From Ahaetulla prasina (Eukaryota > Chordata > Lepidosauria > Squamata > Colubridae), in assembly GCF_028640845.1 (NCBI RefSeq), contig NC_080539.1:106542554-106606553 (forward strand): 64,000 nt of DNA, given 5' to 3'. Shown here one piece after another: positions 56,943 to 64,000 of the stretch (position 1 is its first letter; each line of letters opens with the position of its first letter). Under the pieces are notes generated by a model. That model was not told the DNA's origin. It worked only from the letters and a program-made list of their open reading frames with translations, and did not search any database. A program made the position numbers and the translations under genes.

Positions 56943-57923
56943 TTTTTTTTTTACTGGCATGCAAATCAAGTCATATCTTTATTATTGTCAAAGACCAATA
57001 TAATTAGGTAAAGGTTTCCCTCACACATATGTGCTAGTCGTTGCCGACTCTAGGGGGCGGTGCTCATCTCCGTTTCAAAGCCGAAGAGCCAGCGCTGTCC
57101 GAAGACGTCTCCGTGGTCATGTGGCCGGCATGATTCAACACCAAAGGCGCACGGAACGCTGTTACCTTCCCACCAAAGGTGGTCCCCTATTTTTTCTACT
57201 TGCATTTTTACGTGCTTTCGAAACTGCTAGGTTGGCAGAAGCTGGGACAAGTAACAGGAGCTCACCCCGTTACACGGCAGCACTAGGGATTCGAACCGCT
57301 GAGCTGCTGACCTTTCGATCGACAAGCTCAACGTCCTAGCCCGAGCCACTGTGTCCCTTCCAATATAATTACTGGCATGCAACAAAAGCAGCATGCCAAG
57401 AATGTATCCATCGATCTTCCTGCCTAGCAAGCCGTCCACAGTACAGTTCAAATGGAGAATATGGTTTTGCCTCCTTTCTCTCAGCAAAGGAGTGATAGCA
57501 AAAGGATTTGGAAGGGGAGAAATATGTGCACCATCCACAGAAGGCGTTATGAAAAGCCTCTCAGTGGCACTCAGATGGCGGACTGAGGGAGCGTTGCTCG
57601 TACATATTCCCATGGATTCTGCTATGTTGTGATTAAGTGGAGTAACTCAAATTGTCTGGGAAATAAGCGGACAGGGCTGATAGTGAAATGAGATCGTTGG
57701 CATTTGTTCTGGTGAGCTCTTGTGTTCTCAAGTCTGTGAAATAAAAGGATTTATTATATGTGTATTTACATTTTGGCTTTGGTTGTCACATATGGCATCA
57801 AAGTAAAACACACAAACTTTTATTCTAGCAATCAAGCTTATTTGTCCAGGCATTTTACCCTTGGGAACATGTCAACCGAGCATAGCAAAGATCCTGGTTC
57901 TTTCTAATGACAAGTCAAGCAGG
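56943..57923. repeat. 981-bp tandem duplication, copy 1
   Basis: Unit runs from a T-run and ACTGGCATGCAAATC to ACAAGTCAAGCAGG. The following 981 bp match throughout the stretches compared. T-runs of 10-12 sit at all three borders. Confidence 0.95.
57006..57360 (-). mobile_element. Sauria SINE, full length (in copy 1)
   Basis: On the minus strand: GACACAGTGGCTCGGGCTAG head, perfect B box GGTTCGAATCC (57289-57299), a conserved middle, then the BovB-type tail with GAGCACCGCCCCCTAGAGTC, CAACGACTAGCACATATGTG and an end in TTTACCTA. Established: this SINE family is confined to squamates and depends on BovB. Confidence 0.85.
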
Positions 57924-58904
57924 TTTTTTTTTTACTGGCATGCAAATCAAGTCATATCTTTATTATTGTCAAAGACCAATATAATTAGGTAAAGGTTTCC
58001 CTCACACATATGTGCTAGTCGTTGCCGACTCTAGGGGGCGGTGCTCATCTCCGTTTCAAAGCCGAAGAGCCAGCGCTGTCCGAAGACGTCTCCGTGGTCA
58101 TGTGGCCGGCATGATTCAACACCAAAGGCGCACGGAACGCTGTTACCTTCCCACCAAAGGTGGTCCCCTATTTTTTCTACTTGCATTTTTACGTGCTTTC
58201 GAAACTGCTAGGTTGGCAGAAGCTGGGACAAGTAACAGGAGCTCACCCCGTTACACGGCAGCACTAGGGATTCGAACCGCTGAGCTGCTGACCTTTCGAT
58301 CGACAAGCTCAACGTCCTAGCCCGAGCCACTGTGTCCCTTCCAATATAATTACTGGCATGCAACAAAAGCAGCATGCCAAGAATGTATCCATCGATCTTC
58401 CTGCCTAGCAAGCCGTCCACAGTACAGTTCAAATGGAGAATATGGTTTTGCCTCCTTTCTCTCAGCAAAGGAGTGATAGCAAAAGGATTTGGAAGGGGAG
58501 AAATATGTGCACCATCCACAGAAGGCGTTATGAAAAGCCTCTCAGTGGCACTCAGATGGCGGACTGAGGGAGCGTTGCTCGTACATATTCCCATGGATTC
58601 TGCTATGTTGTGATTAAGTGGAGTAACTCAAATTGTCTGGGAAATAAGCGGACAGGGCTGATAGTGAAATGAGATCGTTGGCATTTGTTCTGGTGAGCTC
58701 TTGTGTTCTCAAGTCTGTGAAATAAAAGGATTTATTATATGTGTATTTACATTTTGGCTTTGGTTGTCACATATGGCATCAAAGTAAAACACACAAACTT
58801 TTATTCTAGCAATCAAGCTTATTTGTCCAGGCATTTTACCCTTGGGAACATGTCAACCGAGCATAGCAAAGATCCTGGTTCTTTCTAATGACAAGTCAAG
58901 CAGG
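57924..58904. repeat. 981-bp tandem duplication, copy 2
   Basis: Direct repeat with constant offset 981. It ends at a T-run (58905-58916) that begins the single-copy right flank, which suggests slippage or unequal exchange between T-runs. Confidence 0.95.
57987..58341 (-). mobile_element. Sauria SINE, full length (in copy 2)
   Basis: Exact counterpart of 57006-57360, carried along by the tandem duplication and not an independent insertion. Confidence 0.85.
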
Positions 58905-58916
58905 TTTTTTTTTTTT

Positions 58917-59221
58917 AATGTATTTAAAACCTTGGCTTTGGAAACAGGGAAAAATACCACACTTATAAAATAGATTTGACATTGAACCAAGTAATTAGAT
59001 GAAAAAGTCGCTGTTTTCAAAATGTATAAGCTTATCCTTTCTTATAAACATTGCTCCTTATTGGTTCCAGTGAATCTGGCAAGACAGGACAATATTGCAG
59101 CTGAAAGAAATGCAAGGAAACACATCGTCATAAACATGCTAACTAATCACCTATCATTAATTTTAATTTCCCCCCATTAACTATGTACCCAGTTGAAGCT
59201 TACCTTCCTAAACTTCCCTGA
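58917..59221. other. no recognised gene or repeat
   Basis: Short single-copy stretch right of the duplication. Confidence 0.4.
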
Positions 59222-59223
59222 TA

Positions 59224-59613
59224 CAGGTAGTCCTCGGTTTACAACAGTTCATTTAGTGATCGTTCAAAGTTACAACGGGGCTGAAAAAAGGGACTTGTGG
59301 CCATTTTTCACCTTGACAACACTGCAGCATCTCTTCAGTCACGCGATCAAAATTCAGATGCTTGGCAACCGGTTCTTATTTATGACGGTTGTCGTTTCCT
59401 GGGGTCATGTGACCACCTTTTGCAACGTTCTGTCAAGGAAAGTCGATGGGGAAACCAGATTCACTTAACAACTGTGTTACTAAATTAACAACTGCAGTGA
59501 TTCACTTAACAATTGTGGCAAGGCAGGTCGTCAAATGGAGCAAAACTCACTTCACAAATGTTTCCCTTAGCAACCGAAATTTCGGGCTCTATTGTTAAGT
59601 CAAGGACTACCTG
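59224..59613. mobile_element. Tc1/mariner-like MITE (reference copy)
   Basis: TA-CAGGTAGTCCTCGGTTTAC ... GTTAAGTCAAGGACTACCTG-TA; 390 bp, inverted ends of about 16 bp with TA at each side. Interior CACTTAACAACTGTG repeats and GGGGTCATGTGACC are the family landmarks. Confidence 0.85.
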
Positions 59614-59824
59614 TAATGCTGAAATCCTACCTGCATCAGGACGTGTACGCACAGCACTGATTTTTCCTTTTTCTCTTTCTGTGGTCAATCTGCATGACGG
59701 ATTAGATCTCTCTCTCTGGTCTTACTCTCCCAGGTTTATGTCAAGCCATAAAGGTAGCATTCTCTTCAGAATATTCAGGCCATGGTATATCGGTATTCAG
59801 TTTCTGGATTACTGATATCCTGGA

Positions 59825-60092
59825 CAGTGGTGGGATTCAATTTTTTTTACTACCAGTTCTGTGGGCGTGGCTTGGTGGACATGGCATGGCTTGGTGGGCG
59901 TGGCTTGGTGGACATGGCAGGGGAAGGTTACTGCAAAATCCCCATTTCGTCCCAATCAGTTGGGACTCGGGAGGCAGAGAATAGATGGGGGCAGGGCCAG
60001 TCAGAGGTGGTAGTTACCGGTTCTCCGAACTACTCAAAATTTCCGCTACCGGTTCTCCAGAACTGGTCAGAACCTGCTGAATACCACCTCTG
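59825..60092 (+). mobile_element. hAT MITE, ACCGGT type, hit by an LTR at its last base
   Basis: Left end CAGTGGTGGGATTCAATTTT, right end AATACCACCTCTG. Its left flank ATCCTGGA (59817-59824) is not found next to 60092 but reappears at 60475-60482, beyond the LTR and one extra CTCTG. So the LTR inserted at the exact right tip of the MITE. Confidence 0.9.
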
Positions 60093-60469
60093 TGTCAGGC
60101 CTGGAAACCATATTAAACTTTAGGTTTCCAGACGCTGCCACATTTTTATCTTGAGGGGAGGAGGGGGGGTTGAGGGGTATGGTAACATTCTTCAAGCGGT
60201 CAAGGTCGGATGGCGTTCACGTCTGCAGGAAGAGTGGCAAGAAGTTACTCGAATGAACTGGACGAACGTGGGACCGTGTGATCATCAGAGGGGTCAGGGG
60301 GGTGGGACTATTGGGGTTTGGATAACTGGGGAAACGAATCCGGAACTTCAGTTTTGGGAATTGCACTCATCGTGTGCCAGTCTCCTCATGCTAGTAAAGG
60401 ACTCTGAGAAAAAGAAAAAATGCCTCTGAGTCTCTTTTACGCAGAAGAGGTATTTCTGGAACCTTGACA
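60093..60469 (+). mobile_element. solo LTR
   Basis: TGTCAGGCCTGGAAACC ... GGAACCTTGACA, 377 bp, with exact 5-bp duplication CTCTG (60088-60092, 60470-60474). The C-terminal-like motif text is absent; no internal retroviral sequence remains. Unrelated to the four minus-strand Gypsy-like LTRs; plus orientation is inferred from poly(A)-like AGTAAA near 60394. Confidence 0.8.
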
Positions 60470-60482
60470 CTCTGATCCTGGA

Positions 60483-61685
60483 GATGTAAATGTTGGCACC
60501 GAACCCCACATCTACTACTGCAAAGACAGATTCCATAGAAATGTCAGCAGCAGCAGCCCTAAGTTCAATTAGTTTAAGTATGAAATCTTCCTCTCTGAAT
60601 GGACTTGGAAGAAGCAACAATGAGTATCCAGCAAACTGAATTTAAAGATAGAATAACAGCAAGAGGATTAAAAGAACCATTAAGGCATTTGAAGAGATCC
60701 ACTTCCTTCTTTCATCATTTGCCGGCAGAGGTAGAAGACAGAGACTCACATACCACATGTTTATGTATCTACTGGAAATACAAGCCTGCATTCAGAAAAC
60801 ACACTTTGTATAAACATTAATGTGATGTGTCTTACCGTTCCATCCACCCACACTTTTAGCCCTTTTCAAATTCCAGAAATTATATTCACAAAAGCTATTG
60901 AATTTTTTCCCCGTTTTTAAAATTAATATACTCGTAACAAGTGATGAAATAAATGACCTGCTGCAATTTTACAATTAATATTAAAACATTTTAAACCGTC
61001 TTGTTTTGCATGTAAACAATAGCAAAAATTGTATGTCAGAATCTGTACATAAGATTTAAAATTCTGGTGTGTTAAAAAAGTAAGCAATTCAAAACCAAAG
61101 TTATCACCATAAATAGATAAAAGACAGGAGGATAATACAAAATGTTCTCTTAAGTGGTACAGTTTAAAGCCACCTAACAGAACCTTGTTATAAAGTTTAC
61201 AGTCATAGAAATAATCCACTGTATTATCTATTACAGAATAAACATGGGCTAAGAGAGGACATGGTCTGGTCAATATGGTAAATGGTGAGTAAGAGGAAAA
61301 AAAGGTAATGAGATGATATAATTCATATGTGAGACAGTGCATGCAAGTCCACTACAACGGTACCTGTCCTTAACTCAGTTTTTGGTTTGTACTAAATGAT
61401 ACACTCTAAGCAATGAAAGTCTGCATCTAAGTTTTATACACCGACTTTCCCCATGCCAGTAATAAAATGCATAGGATGAAATTAGTCATATCACAAATCA
61501 TGACGTCTCTCAATCAGTACTACAGCATTTTACTGTATTTCCATGTACTGATAATTATTGGTAGCATTAGAGTCCTTTATGTACCTTCTTACAGTACAAT
61601 AGACTTGGCTTCTTCTGACTCAGTCAGATTTCCTCACTCTTCACCAAATAGATCTTAGAAAATAATCCTTATTAATTATATAACC
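60483..61685. other. unique AT-rich sequence; possible 3'UTR
   Basis: About 1.2 kb free of recognised repeats, directly downstream (minus strand) of the candidate exon at 62069-62223. It could be untranslated sequence of that transcript, but I see no convincing minus-strand poly(A) signal. Confidence 0.3.
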
Positions 61686-61903
61686 TACCAGTGTTTCTCC
61701 AAAAATAAGACCTGGTCTTATATTAATTTTTGCTTCAAAAGCCCTATTAGGGCTTGTTTTTTTGGCGAAAATACGGTATTAAAAGCATCCTGATGAACTT
61801 AACTGGGGCTTATTTTGGGGGTAAGGCTTATATTATGAGCATCCTGCAAAATCATACTAGGGCTTATTTTATGGTTGGGCCTTATTTTCAGGGAAATACG
61901 GTA
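61686..61903. mobile_element. mariner-type MITE (AAAATAAGAC family)
   Basis: Inverted ends TACCAGTGTTTCTCC and GGGAAATACGGTA, subterminal AAAAATAAGACC / GGGCCTTATTTTCA and repeated AGGGCTTATTTT inside. A common vertebrate MITE layout with TA at the ends. Confidence 0.7.
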
Positions 61904-62068
61904 TTTTTCCCTATTACTTTCAACTATACAGGTACGTATCTTCCTCTAAAAAAGAAGCAATACAAACCAGGTATGTAAGTAATCTTTGTAAAAAATTAAT
62001 CCATATAATTTGCAGTTAAAAATTAAGACACTAAAAAAGTTGGATCAGTGACATTTTCCGAGATGCTG

Positions 62069-62223
62069 TCAACTAAGCTGTCCTTGTTCAAGCAGTTCCT
62101 TGTATATTTTCATCCGAATTGATGGTCTGGATAAGAGTTCTCTTATCTGATTCACTTTGGCCAACAGGGGCAACAATTCTCTATGCAAAGCTTCCTTTAC
62201 TAGAGCTGTTTCAGGGCTCTTCC
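62069..62223 (-). CDS. candidate terminal exon, product not recognised
   Basis: Seen: a long pyrimidine tract and TTTCTTTAG acceptor directly before 62223, then 50 open codons to TGA at 62069-62071. The peptide begins KSPETALVKEALHRELLPLL and ends KELLEQGQLS. It is helical and charged, with regularly spaced Leu and Ile, and unlike the transposon proteins nearby. The acceptor is phase 1, the same as the AKAP7 last exon 0.7 kb upstream, so it could be spliced from the same donor as an alternative AKAP7 end; alternatively it is the last exon of another minus-strand transcript. I cannot name a family. Codon content looks protein-like, but the length is short enough for chance. Confidence 0.4.
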
Positions 62224-62514
62224 CTAAAGAAAAAAGAATAACAACACATGTTTGTATACAATTAATAGTGATTAAAATGTGATGGAACAAATTGCCAAAA
62301 AATACACCATTGTACGGAAAGTACATAATTTTGCTTGAATGCAATTTTCTTTTTACTGTGAAGGGTAATCAGAGACAAATACAATTTATGTGTGAAAATT
62401 GTACTTAAAAATGAAGCATGATATGAGATTCAATATCCAGTTACATTCTGTTGGGTAACAGTAATTGTGGTTCACATTAAGATTTCAGTACTGAATGCTC
62501 TTCGATACAACAGA

Positions 62515-62936
62515 TTGCCTTCTTCTCCAACAAAACACTTTATTTAGTTCTCCTGAACAAAATTCAAGGTACTGTTTCTTTGGCCATCCATTTTGCTTCC
62601 AGGCGGCACAGTCAGAAAGCAATGGAGAAATAACTCTGTAGTCAAGAACACAAGAAAGATGGCACTTTGGGGGGGGGGTCACATCCCTCTGTCCTTCTTG
62701 TCCTTTCCTCTCTCAGTCTTATCTTCTTTCCCAGAGTTCAGTAGTTTTTGTTTTTTTAAAATAATCATTTTCAGTAGCATTGGCATCTGTCTCTTGTAAA
62801 GCTCCGTGTTCTCAGTTCAGAAAGGATACCTGATAGCAAACCATAATCATCATGCCAGAGAGGACAACTCTGAAGAGTAGGGAGCAGAGACATGGATGTT
62901 GGTGCTATAGCCCTTCCTTTTTGGCCTCCAAAATAG
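62515..62936 (-). other. AKAP7: AKAP7 3' untranslated region (inferred)
   Basis: This is the sequence between the AKAP7 stop codon and the first good poly(A) signal on the same strand. No recognised repeat lies in it apart from a run of G at 62669-62678 (C-rich on the transcript). The 3' end is inferred from the signal at 62537-62542, not from transcript data; longer forms are possible. Confidence 0.5.
62537..62542 (-). promoter_or_regulatory. poly(A) signal AATAAA for AKAP7
   Basis: The minus strand reads AATAAA, followed by GTGTTTTGTTGG, a GT-rich downstream element. It lies about 395 bp past the AKAP7 stop, a plausible 3'UTR length. Confidence 0.55.
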
Positions 62937-63145
62937 TCATTTTCTACCAATGTCATTCTCGCTTTCTTTGCTATTTCCAATGGCCACCTCCTCAGTTTTC
63001 ACTGGGGTCCCACAATCATTTTGAATGTTTTTGTTTTGAGTTTCTTCTAGATACTGCTGTACCGCCTTGAGGACCGCAGTCTCCACCAGTTTTTTGCTGA
63101 GGCTCAGCAATTCTGCATCATCTGGCTCTGCCCCCTTTTTGTCAC
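62937..63145 (-). CDS. AKAP7: AKAP7 (AKAP18), last coding exon
   Basis: The protein is an A-kinase anchoring protein that tethers PKA through its RII subunits, near membranes and calcium channels in the short isoforms. Seen: a phase-1 acceptor (TGTACAG before 63145) opens a 68-codon reading frame ending in TGA at 62937-62939. It starts [13 protein letters not shown]. Residues 11-36 form an amphipathic helix with [18 protein letters not shown] followed by [11 protein letters not shown], matching the known AKAP7 RII-binding helix and tail; the acidic, Lys-rich end closes with GRK. Established: this exon is shared by short and long AKAP7 isoforms, and the 2H-phosphoesterase domain of long forms lies in upstream exons, which would be beyond the right edge here. 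The exon was missed by simple ORF calling because it has no start codon. Upstream exons are not in the window. Confidence 0.9.
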
Positions 63146-63269
63146 CTGTACATCACAACAGACAAAAATCAGTAAAACTAAGCAGGGAAAACTGCATGCA
63201 AATACACACTTCTGGGGAAAAGCTCCTCAGCACACGGAATACACATTCATCAGAGTGTTCTTGCTTTCG

Positions 63270-63400
63270 TTGGTTCCAAAACCCTTGAAAAACCTGGTGC
63301 TCCCTGAGCCTGGTTGTTTTGTTGCAGACATTTCATTACCCAAACTGGTAACATCATCAGTGCTAGTCAGGAGTGGGGTTTGCTCTCAGTTTATATTCAA
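63270..63400 (-). mobile_element. Penelope-like repeat with hammerhead-like fold
   Basis: On the minus strand: CTGATGA (63354-63360), then GTTACC-AGTTTG-GGTAAT, which can pair as a 6-bp stem with a 6-nt loop, then GAAATGTC. It lies in the AKAP7 intron just upstream of the last exon, on the transcribed strand. Confidence 0.5.
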
Positions 63401-64000
63401 CCCTAAGTACAAATATTCTCCTTTATGGCAAAAAAAAAAAAAGAACATGTAGTATGGGCAGTAAGAAAGACGACCTTGCCAGAGATACTGTAGGCCAGAT
63501 CTGTTCCTACAGCAATGAGGGCAAAAACACAGCTTAAGCCTAAAACAAGAAGGTTGCCTGCCTAATTTACATGAATATGGCAGGAATAAAGAACAGACAG
63601 ATTGGCAAGATTCTCCTACTATAGCCAATAATAAAAAATGTTGTAGTTTGAGCCTCCTTGTAGAGTTGATTTTTTGGTTTGGTCTACATAGTGAGGCTGA
63701 ACTTAAATCTTTCTCTGTTCTTTGTCTGAATCTTAAAGGAGACTGCCTTATTTCCCTGTCTCTTTCCATGGATTATGGCTGTTCCATTTACCTCTTTAAG
63801 AAAATTCCTAATCCAACAATTACCCAAAGTCTCAATTTATACTTTGAAAATCATCTTCTTATAGTAATTTGCAATTTGGAACTAATTTGTGTTATAGTCC
63901 TGTTGAAGTTATGAAATTGTGGCTGAGATGAGAAAGCCTGACAAGGGACTATTGGAAGACTAATTAAGAATAATAACAAAACATATAATAAATCTCTTTA
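63401..64000. other. AKAP7 intron, no recognised element
   Basis: Intronic by position. An A-run at 63430-63442; frames without family signal. Confidence 0.45.

Noticed and set aside
57031..58613. Repeated pairs of open frames (102, 128 and 79 codons)
   Set aside because: Each overlaps the Sauria SINE or its flank and recurs only because of the 981-bp tandem duplication.
60923..61342. 139-codon minus-strand open frame, rich in Tyr, His and Phe
   Set aside because: AT-rich sequence without protein-like features; more plausibly untranslated or intergenic.

Overview
The window is vertebrate nuclear DNA, almost certainly from a squamate reptile and most likely a snake. Supporting signs are a full Sauria SINE, BovB 3' fragments, CR1 and L2 LINEs, and a LINE 3' end that runs into an ATTCT pentanucleotide tract, a pattern known from snake LINE-seeded microsatellites. 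There are no bacterial genes and no CRISPR array.

One gene is recognised. At the right edge, on the minus strand, lies the last coding exon of AKAP7 (62937-63145) with a good splice acceptor, a stop codon and a poly(A) signal at 62537-62542. About 300 bp past that signal is a second open exon-like block (62069-62223), also with a strong acceptor and the same entry phase. Its product is not recognised. The remaining ~60 kb is read as intergenic sequence downstream of AKAP7.

The intergenic part is layered transposon debris. There are about seventeen short non-autonomous hAT-type elements, most with exact or near-exact 8-bp target duplications. There are also Tc1/mariner-like MITEs with TA ends; two tRNA-derived SINE families that share a core but have different tails; the Sauria SINE; 5S rRNA-like relics; BovB, CR1, L2 and L3-like LINE pieces; Penelope-like terminal repeats with hammerhead-like folds; Helitron-like ends; and six LTRs.

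Nesting gives an insertion order. An LTR sits in a SINE (1.3 kb), a SINE in a mariner MITE (7.2 kb), a hAT MITE in a SINE (13.1 kb), a LINE in a Penelope-like relic (20.3 kb), an L2 LINE with recognisable reverse transcriptase in an LTR (34-36 kb), a LINE in a hAT element (37-38 kb), and an LTR in the last five bases of a hAT MITE (60.1 kb).

Two direct tandem duplications with apparently identical copies stand out: 923 bp at 46455-48300 and 981 bp at 56943-58904. They are either very recent or assembly artefacts. Long stretches at about 4.9-6.3, 7.8-9.9, 13.4-15.6, 21-22.8, 32-33.7, 48.3-50.6 and 54.2-55.6 kb show no recognisable gene or repeat.
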